Numbered from the stretch's first letter, positions 16,525-25,626 are shown. The stretch is DNA of 64,000 nt from Poriferisodalis sp965208925 (GCF_965208925.1 NZ_OZ242364.1:1612001-1676000), one strand, 5' to 3'. Translations and numbers: made by a program. The notes: generated by a model from the sequence alone, not told the origin.

Positions 16525-16602
16525 ACGTCCGACTGAACGCTCGCTGCGTGAGAACGCTCCAAGCGAACGACTAACCGGCCAGCGGCTGGCAGGCTCTCGA
16601 CC

Positions 16603-17589
16603 GTGACGCGCTACGTCCTGCGGCGCATTGCGACGATGGTGCCGATCCTGCTGGCCATCTCGATCGCTGTGTTCTGGGCAGCGAACCGGATCGCCAGGCC
16701 GGGGGGCGACCTGGCCATCAATCCCAGAGTCAGCCCGGAGGACCGGGCTGAGTATTTCGAATCGCTGGGGCTCAACGATCCGTTCTTCTTGCGCTACCTG
16801 AGTTGGCTGGGCGACTTCGTACGGGGCGATCTGGGCGCGTCGCTCGTCCGCAACGGATCGGACGTGTGGCCGTTCGTGCGTACGGCGCTGGTCAACACGC
16901 TGGTGCTGGTGAGCTTGGCGGTCGTGCTCTCGCTGGCGGCGGGAATCACGATCGGCGCGATCTCGGCCATTCGCCGCGGCTCGTTCGTCGACTATCTGGC
17001 CACGACGGTCTCCTTCTTGGGGATTTCGATCCCGGTGTTCTGGCTCGGCCTGATGCTGCAGCTCTTCTTCGGGCTGTATCTGGCGAATTGGCTGGGCATC
17101 ACGCCACCATTGCTGCCGACTGCGGGGCTCTACTCACCGGGCCAGCAGGGCTTCGACCTGGTGGACCGCCTGCGGCACCTGGTGCTGCCGGCCATGACGC
17201 TGTCGCTGCAGCTCATCGCCGTCTACAGCCGCTACATGCGGGCGAGCCTGCTCGATGTCATGAGTTCGGATCACATCCGGGCCGCCCGCGGCAGGGGCTT
17301 GCCGGAGCGCACCGTGGTGGTCCGTCACGGCGTCCGCAATGCGCTGATTCCGGTGACGACGCAGGCCGCAGTCGACATGGGACAGCTCGTGGGTGGGCTC
17401 ATCGTGACCGAGCTGGTGTTCCAGTACCCGGGCATGGGCCGGCTGTTCGTCGATGCCATGACCGGCGGCGACTACCCCATGCTGCTGGCGACCACCATGA
17501 TTGTCGCCGCCGCGGTGATGTTGTTGAATCTGGCCGCCGATCTGTTCTACGGCGTGCTCGACCCCAGGATCCGTCGTGGCAGCCGCTGA
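16603..17589 (+). CDS. ABC transporter permease, DppB/OppB type
   Basis: Inner-membrane permease of 328 aa with the DppB-type layout: one N-terminal transmembrane helix (RRIATMVPILLAISIAVFW region), an external loop, then five helices with the EAA-type cytoplasmic loop around RAARGRGLPERTVVVRHG, which docks the ATPase. Starts at GTG 16603 and overlaps the next permease gene by 14 nt. Partner of the binding protein at 14725. Confidence 0.92.
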   Translation: MTRYVLRRIATMVPILLAISIAVFWAANRIARPGGDLAINPRVSPEDRAEYFESLGLNDPFFLRYLSWLGDFVRGDLGASLVRNGSDVWPFVRTALVNTLVLVSLAVVLSLAAGITIGAISAIRRGSFVDYLATTVSFLGISIPVFWLGLMLQLFFGLYLANWLGITPPLLPTAGLYSPGQQGFDLVDRLRHLVLPAMTLSLQLIAVYSRYMRASLLDVMSSDHIRAARGRGLPERTVVVRHGVRNALIPVTTQAAVDMGQLVGGLIVTELVFQYPGMGRLFVDAMTGGDYPMLLATTMIVAAAVMLLNLAADLFYGVLDPRIRRGSR

Positions 17590-18502
17590 GACCCCCGCCA
17601 TCGAACGGCCGGCGGTCCTCGCCTGGCGCAGGTTCTCCCATCGCCGCGTCGCGCTGGTGTCGCTGGCGGTGCTCGTGGGCATTGCGCTGGCGACAGTCGG
17701 CGCCGAGCTGCTGGCGCCGTACCCGCAGGGCCGCACACACGCCACCGATGTGCTCGCCGATCCGGGTCGCGACTACCTGCTGGGCACCGACACCTTGGGC
17801 CGGGACACGCTGAGCCAGATGCTGTACGCCGGTCGGGTCACCCTCGCAGTCGGCGTGTCGGTGGCGCTGCTGGCCACCTTCGGCGGGACGCTGATCGGCA
17901 TGGTCGCGGGCTACGTGGGAGGTGCCGTCGACACAGCGTTGATGCGGCTGACCGACACGCTGCTCGCGCTGCCGGCGCTGATGGTGGTGATGATGGGCGC
18001 CCGGATGCTGGGCGACAGCATCTTCGACGTGGTGCTGGTGCTGTCGCTGCTGGGCTGGATGGCGGTGGCCCGGATCATCCGGGGCAAGGTGCTGTCGCTG
18101 CGCGAGCAGGAATTCGTCGCTGCGGCACGGGCGATGGGCGCGGGCCCCGGGCGAGTCATGTTCCGTCACCTGCTGCCGAATCTGGTGGGGGAGATGGCCG
18201 TGGCCGTCTCGCTTGCGACGGCGGGCGCCATTCTGGCCGAGTCGGTGCTGAGCTTCCTGGGGTTCGGCGTCAGCGCAGCCCACACGCCCACCTGGGGGAA
18301 CATGCTCGGCGGCAACGAGGGCTTCATGACGGTCGCGCCTTGGCTCGTGATCTCGCCTGGCATCGCCATCGTCGTCACCGTCTTGGCCGTCAATTTCGTC
18401 GGCGACGGCTTGCGCGACGCCTTCGATGTGCGCAGCGACGGGCATGAGCGACAGCCCCGCCGAGCATCGCCGCGGGGTGCAAGCGCCGGAACGCCCCGAT
18501 AG
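17576..18502 (+). CDS. ABC transporter permease, DppC/OppC type
   Basis: Second permease subunit, 308 aa. Contains an N-terminal helix, the GTDTLGRDTLSQMLYAGR segment typical of DppC/OppC and the EAA loop (FVAAARAMGAGPGRVMFRHLL begins near residue 180). GTG 17576 lies within the end of the DppB-type gene, so translation is coupled. No ATP-binding genes follow; the next gene encodes HU. Confidence 0.92.
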   Translation: MAAAETPAIERPAVLAWRRFSHRRVALVSLAVLVGIALATVGAELLAPYPQGRTHATDVLADPGRDYLLGTDTLGRDTLSQMLYAGRVTLAVGVSVALLATFGGTLIGMVAGYVGGAVDTALMRLTDTLLALPALMVVMMGARMLGDSIFDVVLVLSLLGWMAVARIIRGKVLSLREQEFVAAARAMGAGPGRVMFRHLLPNLVGEMAVAVSLATAGAILAESVLSFLGFGVSAAHTPTWGNMLGGNEGFMTVAPWLVISPGIAIVVTVLAVNFVGDGLRDAFDVRSDGHERQPRRASPRGASAGTPR

Positions 18503-18520
18503 ACAGCGGGCCGCAATTCC

Positions 18521-18552
18521 ACCACTTCAGGGCTTTTGTGTGCTGAGGTGGT
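18521..18552 (+). promoter_or_regulatory. Hairpin in the 5' region of the HU gene
   Basis: ACCACTTCAG (18521-18530) can pair with CTGAGGTGGT (18543-18552), ten pairs including one G-U, with a 12-nt loop. It lies 31 nt before the HU start and could end the upstream ABC transcript or act on HU expression. Confidence 0.35.
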
Positions 18553-18583
18553 ACCCCGAATCGTTTCAGAGAGGAACTGGACT

Positions 18584-18862
18584 GTGGCGAACAAGGCAGA
18601 GACCATCAAAGCGGTAGCCGGCGAAGCCGGCGTGACTGCGAGCGACGCGGAGCGGACGCTGTCAGCATTCTTCGATCTCGTTGCGGCCGAAGTGAAGGCC
18701 GGCGGCAAGGTGACCTGGCCGGGATTCGGCTCCTTCTCCATGTCCGAGCGTGGCGCCCGCATGGGCCGCAACCCCCAGACCGGCGAGTCCATTCAGATCG
18801 GTCCGAGCCGCTCGCTGAAGCTGGCAACTGCTGCTGCCATGAAGAAGCAGCTGATGGCCTGA
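18584..18862 (+). CDS. HU-family DNA-binding protein
   Basis: Nucleoid-associated histone-like protein; dimers bend DNA with two beta arms. 92 aa, the normal length for plain HU without the long basic tail of mycobacterial forms. Seen: the GKVTWPGFGSFS turn and ARMGRNPQTGE at the arm tip, and a C-terminal SLKLATAAAMKKQL helix. GTG 18584 is preceded by GAGAGGA at suitable spacing. Monocistronic, with a terminator-like double hairpin right behind it. Confidence 0.95.
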   Translation: MANKAETIKAVAGEAGVTASDAERTLSAFFDLVAAEVKAGGKVTWPGFGSFSMSERGARMGRNPQTGESIQIGPSRSLKLATAAAMKKQLMA

Positions 18863-18901
18863 GCTGACGCTCAGCTCAGCGGCGCCGACTGCGGCGCCGC
18901 T
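18860..18901. terminator. Double hairpin between HU and the convergent MFS gene
   Basis: TGAGCTGA-CGC-TCAGCTCA (18860-18878) is a perfect 8-bp stem that contains both stop codons; AGCGGCGCCG-ACTG-CGGCGCCGCT (18878-18901) is a perfect 10-bp stem directly beside it, inside the last codons of the MFS gene. Together a convincing bidirectional terminator. Confidence 0.6.
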
Positions 18902-20193
18902 CCATTCCTGCGGCGCATCGTCGCCATGCAGACACCCGACGTGAGGGCTATCGCTGCGATAGCCCAGTACGTCGCGCTGAAGTCACCGGTGCGGTCGGCG
19001 AGCCAACCGCTCGCGGCCGGACCGACCACCGAAGCGGGACCGTAGAACATCGTCATTGTTCCGAGGACCGCCGCGAATGTCCGGTCAGAGACGTGATCGC
19101 TGACGAACGTTGCGGTGAGTGACGGGAACGAGAATGACGCGCCGCCGAAGATCACGACGGCGGCGACGACGATCGCCCCGCTGGGGATCCGTGCCGCCAA
19201 GATGGCGCCGGCAACGGCGCTGAGGACCATGACGGTCGCCATGGTCGCGGGACGTCCGATCCGATCGCTGAGACGTCCGAATGCAAGCGCGCCCACGATC
19301 GAGCCGGCGCCCATCACGGAGAACGCCAGCGTTGCAGCCGTCCGGCTGAAGTCGTGGTCGCTTTCGAGCGTCCGCCCCAGGAAATTCGCAAACGAGGACG
19401 CCATGTAGGCGAACCCGACGTATGCGGCGACGGCTCGCTTCCAGCCTTGGATCTGTCGCAGCGCACCCAGGCCGCCCACGGCCGCGACTCGCTCGGTGCG
19501 CCGAGCCCGAACCAGCAGCGACAGCGCCAGCAACAGCACAACCGAGAGCGCCGCCTGGGCCAACCAGACAGGGCGCCAGAGCGCATCGTCGCCTGCCGCG
19601 TTGCGCAAGGCAGTGGTGGCGATGGGTACGCCGATCAAAGCGGCACCCATCGTGGCGGTGAGTGTGCCCAGCGCAGCTCCGCGGCGAGACGCTGGCACGC
19701 CCTCGCTGGCGATGACCGGCGCGGTGAGCCAGATGCCGCCGCCACCCAGCCCGGCGAGCGCGGTGCCGATCACGATGGCTGCCGGGCTCGATGCAGTGCC
19801 GATCACTGCGAGGCCCAATGTGGAAGTGACGATGCCGGCGCGCAGCAAGGTGAACGGCTCTATTCGACCGGCAGTGAACGTGACGATGATCACACCGGTG
19901 AAGTAGGCGCCCATGTTCGCCGAGCCGAGCGCGCCGATCAGCGTGTCGCTGAGCTCGAGATCATCGGCCATCGCGGGCACCAGCACCCCCACCGTGGCCC
20001 GCCCGAAGACGTGCGATACGACCCCGGAGAGAGCCACCAGCACCACCCGGCCCCATCGCACCCTCTCTCGCGGGGTTCCGTCAGCGACGGCGGCGGCGGG
20101 TGCGGGCGACGGTCCAGCTCCGTCGCCGGATCCGCCTGGGCTTGAAGCAATCTGGCCCGGCGCAACCCCGAAGACGTCGGGCAGGCGGCCCAT
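18871..20193 (-). CDS. MFS transporter
   Basis: Major facilitator family membrane transporter, 440 aa with about 12 hydrophobic segments after a ~45-residue polar, Ala/Pro/Gly-rich N-terminal tail. The loop between helices 2 and 3 is atypical, but FGRLSDRIGRPATM between helices 8 and 9 is a classical MFS loop motif. ATG 20193 lies 19 nt after the P450 gene on the same strand, so the two are probably one transcript: an export or uptake route for the P450's substrate or product is plausible. Substrate cannot be read from the sequence. Confidence 0.85.
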   Translation of the reverse strand: MGRLPDVFGVAPGQIASSPGGSGDGAGPSPAPAAAVADGTPRERVRWGRVVLVALSGVVSHVFGRATVGVLVPAMADDLELSDTLIGALGSANMGAYFTGVIIVTFTAGRIEPFTLLRAGIVTSTLGLAVIGTASSPAAIVIGTALAGLGGGGIWLTAPVIASEGVPASRRGAALGTLTATMGAALIGVPIATTALRNAAGDDALWRPVWLAQAALSVVLLLALSLLVRARRTERVAAVGGLGALRQIQGWKRAVAAYVGFAYMASSFANFLGRTLESDHDFSRTAATLAFSVMGAGSIVGALAFGRLSDRIGRPATMATVMVLSAVAGAILAARIPSGAIVVAAVVIFGGASFSFPSLTATFVSDHVSDRTFAAVLGTMTMFYGPASVVGPAASGWLADRTGDFSATYWAIAAIALTSGVCMATMRRRNGAAPQSAPLS

Positions 20194-20212
20194 CAGCGGC
20201 TCTTGGCGAGGC

Positions 20213-21430
20213 TCAGTGCCCCGGCGTGAACCTGATCGGCAGCACCGCCGGGCCCCAGATGCCGTTCGACAGCGGCTTCCACTCCACGTCTCCGTCGACA
20301 CGCAGGTCTGGCATTCGCTGTGCCACCGCCTTGAACGCCTCCTGCAGCTCGGCCCGGGCCAGGAAGGCGCCCAAGCAGTGGTGGATGCCGCTGCCGAAGG
20401 TCATGTGCGGGGTGCCGGATCGGCGGGTGATGTCGAAGTCGGTGGGTTCTGCAAACTTCGCGTCGTCGTAATTGGCGCCCACCAGGCTCGGGAAGATGAA
20501 GGTGTCGGCCGGGAACTCGATTTCGCGGTACGTAATCGGCTCGCTGGCGTAGCGAGCGGTAGCCCGAATCGCACCGAGATAGCGCATGACCTCCTCGACC
20601 GCTCCTTGCGCCAAGGTGGGGTCGTCGGCAAGCAGCTGAAGCTGATCTGGATGCTGCGCGAACAACGCCACGGCGCATGCGAGCTGATTGCGAGTGGTGT
20701 CGGTGCCTGCCAGCAGCAGGGAATTCGCGAGCGACACGAGTTCCTCGGTGGACAGCCGATCACCCGCCTCCTCGACGGCGATCAGGTCGGACAGCAGGTC
20801 GTCACGCGGATTCGAGCGGCGCTCGGCGATGAGCGCCAGCATGTACGTCTCCATCTCGTCCTGCGCAGCCACGATTGCCGGACCGTCGCGGTTCAGGTTG
20901 CCGTTGAAGATGCGGAAGACGTCTGTCGCGATGCGCCCGAAGAACTTCCAGTCCTCTCGAGGAGCGCCGAGCATCTCGCAGATGATCGGGATCGGGTAGG
21001 GCTCGCACACTTCGCTGACGAACTCGGCACTGCCCCGAGCGCAGATCGGGTCGAGCAGCTCGTCGATCACCTCTGCCATGAACGGCCGCAGGCGTTCGGC
21101 CGACTTCGGCGTGAAGGCAGGTCCGACCAAACGTCGGATCCGGTGATGCTCCTCACCCTCCATCGCCAGAATGTTGCGACTGCTGCGCCTGCGGAAGTCT
21201 GGGTTGTCGTAGCCCTGCATGTCCGCGATGAGCCCGATGGCCGAGTGCCAGCGGTCGTCGCGCAGCATGGCTGTGGCGTCGTCGTAGCGGGTAATGAGAT
21301 AGCCGAGGGGCGTCCGCACGATCCAGTCGTCATTCTCCAGGAGCTTGAGCAGCGCCTGCCGCTGTTCCTCCCACGTGACCGGATCCAGCTCCGTTTCGCG
21401 CATCTTGACATCGGCAACCGGCACAGCCAT
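20213..21430 (-). CDS. Cytochrome P450
   Basis: Haem monooxygenase of 405 aa, soluble bacterial type without a membrane anchor. The haem-binding loop FGSGIHHCLG places the thiolate ligand at C352; the I-helix oxygen-activation motif AGTDTT is present, and the K-helix ExxR is EEVMR. No fused reductase, and no ferredoxin gene is adjacent. The start ATG 21430 has a TAGGGT -10 box 6 nt upstream. Divergent from a crotonase gene and followed by an MFS gene. Likely role in oxidative attack on a lipophilic carbon source; family number not assignable here. Confidence 0.95.
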   Translation of the reverse strand: MAVPVADVKMRETELDPVTWEEQRQALLKLLENDDWIVRTPLGYLITRYDDATAMLRDDRWHSAIGLIADMQGYDNPDFRRRSSRNILAMEGEEHHRIRRLVGPAFTPKSAERLRPFMAEVIDELLDPICARGSAEFVSEVCEPYPIPIICEMLGAPREDWKFFGRIATDVFRIFNGNLNRDGPAIVAAQDEMETYMLALIAERRSNPRDDLLSDLIAVEEAGDRLSTEELVSLANSLLLAGTDTTRNQLACAVALFAQHPDQLQLLADDPTLAQGAVEEVMRYLGAIRATARYASEPITYREIEFPADTFIFPSLVGANYDDAKFAEPTDFDITRRSGTPHMTFGSGIHHCLGAFLARAELQEAFKAVAQRMPDLRVDGDVEWKPLSNGIWGPAVLPIRFTPGH

Positions 21431-21436
21431 GGGCGC

Positions 21437-21442
21437 ACCCTA
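21437..21442 (-). promoter_or_regulatory. -10 box of a leaderless-type promoter for the P450
   Basis: On the minus strand TAGGGT ends 6 nt before the ATG at 21430; no Shine-Dalgarno sequence. Confidence 0.5.
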
Positions 21443-21496
21443 ACCATCCCGGCTCAGGCGCCCGCTTCGCCCCGGGCACGCCAGCAGGTGCAGCCG

Positions 21497-21502
21497 TAGC
21501 AT
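21497..21502 (+). promoter_or_regulatory. -10 box of a leaderless-type promoter for the crotonase
   Basis: TAGCAT ends 7 nt before ATG 21510; no Shine-Dalgarno sequence. It sits 54 nt from the divergent P450 -10 box. Confidence 0.5.
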
Positions 21503-21509
21503 TCGGGCA

Positions 21510-22247
21510 ATGAGCGCTTCTGCAGATTCGATCGACGGCCCCATCGGTGACAGCACCGTCTCGGCTGAGCAGCACGGCAGCGTGCTGCTGGTGCGGGTGG
21601 ACGATGGCAAGGCGAATGCCTTCTCGGTGCCGATGCTTGCGGCGCTCGATGCGCAGATCGACGCCGCCGAAGCCGACGACGACATCGGCGCAGTGGTCAT
21701 TGCGGGCAACGACCGGGCGTTCTTCGCTGGATTCGACCTCAACGTGATCCGCGGCGGCGATCTCGCGGCCATGACCGAGCTGGTTACCGCCGGCGGCGCG
21801 ATGGTGCGGCGCGCATACGGGTCGTCGGTGCCGGTGGTGGCGGCCTGCACCGGTCATGCGGTCGCGGCGGGGGCCCTGCTGCTGCTCGGCTGCGATCACC
21901 GTGTCGGGCCCGATGCGCCGGTCAAGATCGGTCTGAACGAGGTGGCCATCGCGCTGACGCTGCCGGACTGGGCCATGACCATCGCCAAGGAACGCCTCTC
22001 CAGGCGGCACTTGCAGCGCTGCGTGGCCAACGCCCGCCTGCTGGACGGCAACGGAGCGGTGGAGGCCGGCTACCTCGACGAAGCCGTCAGCGCCGACGCC
22101 GTGGTGGACAGGGCGCTCGAGGTGGCCGCAGAGCTGGCCGAGACACTCGACGCTCGCGCCTACGCCGGGACAGTGCGAGCACTGCGCAGCGATGTGCTTG
22201 CCGCAATGGATGCATCGGTCGAGCGGGACCGGGCCGCTGCGGAGTGA
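21510..22247 (+). CDS. Enoyl-CoA hydratase/isomerase (crotonase) family protein
   Basis: 245-aa member of the crotonase superfamily, slightly shorter than the usual ~260. The two oxyanion-hole segments are recognisable: FFAGFDL and TGHAVAAGALLL. A Glu in GLNEVAIAL matches the position of one catalytic Glu; the second is not obvious, so hydratase activity is uncertain and isomerase or another CoA chemistry is possible. Leaderless-type promoter just upstream. Followed 62 nt later by an MDR oxidoreductase gene. Confidence 0.88.
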   Translation: MSASADSIDGPIGDSTVSAEQHGSVLLVRVDDGKANAFSVPMLAALDAQIDAAEADDDIGAVVIAGNDRAFFAGFDLNVIRGGDLAAMTELVTAGGAMVRRAYGSSVPVVAACTGHAVAAGALLLLGCDHRVGPDAPVKIGLNEVAIALTLPDWAMTIAKERLSRRHLQRCVANARLLDGNGAVEAGYLDEAVSADAVVDRALEVAAELAETLDARAYAGTVRALRSDVLAAMDASVERDRAAAE

Positions 22248-22270
22248 GGCGGCGTTTACGGAAGACACCG

Positions 22271-22290
22271 TGACACAGTGACGAGTGTCA
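22271..22290. promoter_or_regulatory. Inverted repeat upstream of the MDR gene
   Basis: TGACAC and GTGTCA separated by 8 nt (22271-22276 and 22285-22290) centre about 30 nt before ATG 22310; a possible regulator site. Confidence 0.3.
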
Positions 22291-22309
22291 GCGGAATGGG
22301 GACTCAGCG

Positions 22310-23329
22310 ATGAAAGCAATCGTCTTCGATGAGCACGGCGATATCGACGTGCTGGCGTATCGCGACATCGAGACGCCTGAGCTGCAACCCGACGAAGTTC
22401 GGATAGCAGTGCGGGCCTGCTCGCTCAACTACCACGACGTGTTCACGCGCCGGGGCATGCCCGGCATCAAGGTGCCGCTGCCCGGCATCCCCGGCTGCGA
22501 CGCGGCCGGTCAGGTCGCCGAGCTCGGTTCTGACGTTGAGGGGTGGTCGGTGGGCGACCGGGTGCTCGTGGACCCTGTGCGTTGGGACCGCGGCACCGGC
22601 AAGTTCTCCATGATCGGCGACACCCTGTGGGGTGCGTACGCCGAGTACGTCGTAGTGGCAGCGAGCCAGCTGATCGCGCTGGCCGACGATGTCTCCTACG
22701 AGGATGCTTCGTGTTTGCCGGTGGCCTATGGCACGGCCCACCGGATGATGATCACCCGGGGCGAGGTCGGCCCCGACGACACGGTGCTGATCTTGGGTGC
22801 CAGTGGGGGAGTGGGCACCAGTGCCCTCCTGATCTCGGTGATGCGTGGTGCCAAGGTCATTGCTGCAGCAGGAACCGACGAGAAGTGCCAGCGGCTCGCC
22901 GACCTCGGCGCTGACGAGACCATCAACTACTCCGAAGTCGACATCGCCCGGTATTGCCGGGAGCAGACCGGCGGTTTGTTCGGCGGGGGCGGCTACGACG
23001 TGGTGGTCAACTTCACCGGCGGCGACACCTGGGCCCGCTCGCTGCGCTGCGTGCGCCAGGGCGGGCGCGTGCTCACCTGCGGTGCAACCGCGGGCTACGA
23101 CCCGCCCACCGATCTGCGGTTCATCTGGACCGCCGAGATGGACATCCGGGGCTCCAACGGCTGGCAGCGCAGCGACCTTGACGAGCTGCTGAGAATGGTG
23201 CAAGCCCGCGAACTGGTGCCGGTCATCGATTCACTGGTGCCGCTGCCCGACGGCGTGGAGGCGCACCGGGCGATGGAGGAGCGCCGCTTCTTCGGCAAGA
23301 TCGTCATCACGGCCGACGCGCCAGTCTGA
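22310..23329 (+). CDS. Quinone-oxidoreductase-like MDR family dehydrogenase
   Basis: NAD(P)H-dependent medium-chain dehydrogenase/reductase of 339 aa: GroES-like N-terminal domain, then a Rossmann fold with the nucleotide loop LGASGGVGTSALL (near residue 162). Both the catalytic zinc Cys (replaced in ACSLNYHD) and the four-Cys structural zinc lobe are missing, pointing to the zinc-free quinone oxidoreductase/enoyl reductase side of the family. Followed after 11 nt by the amidohydrolase-like gene. Likely reduces or oxidises a small carbonyl or enoyl compound. Confidence 0.88.
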   Translation: MKAIVFDEHGDIDVLAYRDIETPELQPDEVRIAVRACSLNYHDVFTRRGMPGIKVPLPGIPGCDAAGQVAELGSDVEGWSVGDRVLVDPVRWDRGTGKFSMIGDTLWGAYAEYVVVAASQLIALADDVSYEDASCLPVAYGTAHRMMITRGEVGPDDTVLILGASGGVGTSALLISVMRGAKVIAAAGTDEKCQRLADLGADETINYSEVDIARYCREQTGGLFGGGGYDVVVNFTGGDTWARSLRCVRQGGRVLTCGATAGYDPPTDLRFIWTAEMDIRGSNGWQRSDLDELLRMVQARELVPVIDSLVPLPDGVEAHRAMEERRFFGKIVITADAPV

Positions 23330-23340
23330 GCATCGTTTCC

Positions 23341-24222
23341 GTGGCCCGCGACGGGAGTCCTCCGGCCGTCGGCGGCGACAGCGACGATCTGGCCGTCATC
23401 GATTTCCGGTTCCGCCCCATCGGGGCGCGCAGCTGGACGCCCGAGACCACCTACCACTACCTCGAGCGGATGGGCCTCGAGCCGTGCCCCAGCTTCGTGC
23501 AGCAGTCCCGCGATTTGATGTTCGCCGAGATGGACGACGCCGGGATATCGCTGGGCGTCATCGGCGTGCCAGGGCCGACGGGCATCCGCGGGCTGGACCC
23601 GACCGGCTCTGCCGAGATCCGCCAGATCGTCTCGGAGCACCCGGACCGGTTCGTGGGCTTCGGGTCGATCGAGCCCAGCGATGTCGCCGCTGCTGTCGTG
23701 GCTGTCGGCGAGCTGGCGGCACAGGGCATGCGTGGCGTGACGGTCGACCCGTCCACTGCGCAGATCAGCCGCAGGTTCGACGACCGCGCGCTCTACCCGA
23801 TCTATGAGGAGGCGCAGCGCCTCGGCCTCATCGTGTCCACCACCATGAGCTGCCTGCTCGGGCCCTACCAGGACGACTGCCGCCCGGAGTACGTCGACCA
23901 CGTCGCCACTGACATTCCCGACCTCACGGTGTCGATCCAGCACGGCGGCTGGCCGTACGTGCGTGAGGCGCTGGGCGTGGCGTACAAGCAGCCCAACGTC
24001 GTGATCGTGCCGGGTCAGTACGTCCACTACGGCTTCCCCGGTTCCGAGGACTACGTGACGGCTCTGGCGCGCCAGCTGCCCGACCAGATCCTGTTCGGCA
24101 GCGTCTATCCCAACTGCGGTCCGCTCACCGACCTGCGCCGCATCGTCGCAGCCTGGGAACTGCCGCCGCACATCGAGCGCAAGTACCTGCGCGACAACGC
24201 CGCCCGCGTCCTCGGCCTCTGA
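23341..24222 (+). CDS. Amidohydrolase_2-type TIM-barrel protein lacking the metal ligands
   Basis: 293 aa, related to ACMSD/dihydroxybenzoate decarboxylase-like amidohydrolases by its overall pattern. The first-strand HxH metal site reads DFRFRP (residues 21-26), so both His are Arg, and the last-strand Asp region reads FGSVYPN where FGSDYP is usual. A mid-barrel His survives (QHGGWPYV). A metal-dependent hydrolase or decarboxylase is therefore unlikely; it may be a metal-free enzyme or a binding protein. GTG 23341, 11 nt after the MDR gene, suggests an operon. Confidence 0.75.
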   Translation: MARDGSPPAVGGDSDDLAVIDFRFRPIGARSWTPETTYHYLERMGLEPCPSFVQQSRDLMFAEMDDAGISLGVIGVPGPTGIRGLDPTGSAEIRQIVSEHPDRFVGFGSIEPSDVAAAVVAVGELAAQGMRGVTVDPSTAQISRRFDDRALYPIYEEAQRLGLIVSTTMSCLLGPYQDDCRPEYVDHVATDIPDLTVSIQHGGWPYVREALGVAYKQPNVVIVPGQYVHYGFPGSEDYVTALARQLPDQILFGSVYPNCGPLTDLRRIVAAWELPPHIERKYLRDNAARVLGL

Positions 24223-24240
24223 GCGTTCGGTGAGTTCGAC

Positions 24241-25626
24241 TTGAGCACCGCCGCCGCCACGTCCCCTTCGACGCCGTACCGGACGCTGTTCGTGACCTCC
24301 CTCGTGGGCTTCATGGTGGCGCTGGAGATCACCGTCATCGCCTTGGCCCGTGACGAGATCGCCCAGGCATTTCCTGGCGCGTCAGCGGCGACGCTGTCGT
24401 GGGTCATCACCGCCTACAACATCGGCGTCGCATCGGTGCTGTTGCCGGCCGGGTGGCTGGCGGACCGGTTCGGCCGTCGCAGGATCTTCCTGTGGGGGTT
24501 GGCGATCTTCGCTGTCGGATCGCTGCTCGCTGGGCTCGCCCTCTCTGCCGAGTTGCTCATCGCGGCGCGGGTCGTGCAGTCGCTGGGCGGGGCGCTGCAA
24601 TTCCCTGCCGGCCTGGCGCTGCTGCTGACGGCGTTTCCCATCGAACGGCGCCAGATGGCGATCGGCGTCTGGGGAGGCATGGGCGGGCTGGCGGCTGCGC
24701 TGGGTCCCTCGGTGGGCGGGTTGCTGGTGGACGCGCTGGGATGGCGCTCGGTCTTCCTGATCAACGTTCCCGTGGCAGCGCTGGCGCTGCTGCTCGGCCC
24801 GACCTGGCTGGCAGAGAGCAGGGGCGACCGGGTGGCCCGCCGCGTCGACCTTGTCGGCGTGCCACTCGCCTCGATCGGTGTCGGGGCGTTCGTGCTGGCA
24901 ATCGTTCAGGTGTCCGACTGGGGATGGAACACACCGGGGACCATCGCCGCGACAGCCACAGGTGTCGTGCTCGTGGGCTCGTTCATCGTGCGCTCCCGCC
25001 GCCACCCAGCGCCGCTGTTCGACCTCGGCTTGTTCCGGCTGCGCAGCTATCTCGTGGGCAACATGGGAGCGGTCGTCTTCGCGACCGGATTCTTCTCCTG
25101 GCTGATCGTGCTGCCCGAGTTCCTGCAGCGGGCCTGGGGCTGGTCCGTGCTCAAATCGGGATTCGCCATGGCGCCGGGGCCGATGGTGTCCTCCATGCTC
25201 GCGCCGGTAGCGGGCCGGCTGGCAGATCGGTTCGGAGTGCGCCCGCTGCTGGTCACCGGCGGGCTGTTCGGCGTAACCGCGACTCTGTTGCACTTGGCAT
25301 GGACCGGCACCGAACCCGACTACGTCATGGGCATGCTGATCCCGGGACTTGCCGTCGGCCTCTGCGCCGCGTGCGGCTTCGCACCCTTGGTCGGCGCAGC
25401 GATGCGCGACGTCCCGCCGCCTCGATATGCAATGGCCGGAGCCGGCCGCACCACCATCTTCCAGCTCTCGATCGCACTCGGCGTGGCAGCGGCGATCGGC
25501 ATCGTCGGCCGGCCCACCTCGCCCGATGAGTTCCTCAGTGGGATGCGCTGGGTGTGGGTGCTGTCCCTGGCCCTATTCACCGCGCAAGCCCTGCTCTTCG
25601 CAACTGCCTACCCCCGCCGCGACTGA
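24241..25626 (+). CDS. MFS transporter, EmrB/QacA (DHA2) type
   Basis: 461-aa proton-driven efflux-type transporter. Seen: WVITAYNIGVASVLLPAGWLADRFGRRR (motif A region, near residue 56-85), the sequence of helices expected for the 14-helix DHA2 subfamily, and GPSVGGLLVDALGWRSVF (motif C-like). The start is TTG 24241, 18 nt after the preceding stop; no clear ribosome-binding site, and no better start upstream. It may export a product of the preceding catabolic genes or confer drug resistance. Confidence 0.88.
   Translation: MSTAAATSPSTPYRTLFVTSLVGFMVALEITVIALARDEIAQAFPGASAATLSWVITAYNIGVASVLLPAGWLADRFGRRRIFLWGLAIFAVGSLLAGLALSAELLIAARVVQSLGGALQFPAGLALLLTAFPIERRQMAIGVWGGMGGLAAALGPSVGGLLVDALGWRSVFLINVPVAALALLLGPTWLAESRGDRVARRVDLVGVPLASIGVGAFVLAIVQVSDWGWNTPGTIAATATGVVLVGSFIVRSRRHPAPLFDLGLFRLRSYLVGNMGAVVFATGFFSWLIVLPEFLQRAWGWSVLKSGFAMAPGPMVSSMLAPVAGRLADRFGVRPLLVTGGLFGVTATLLHLAWTGTEPDYVMGMLIPGLAVGLCAACGFAPLVGAAMRDVPPPRYAMAGAGRTTIFQLSIALGVAAAIGIVGRPTSPDEFLSGMRWVWVLSLALFTAQALLFATAYPRRD

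Noticed and set aside
16525..16602. Two copies of gaacgctc after the ABC binding protein gene as a regulatory repeat
   Set aside because: Only 8 nt, no symmetry or link to a start; likely chance in the intercistronic gap.
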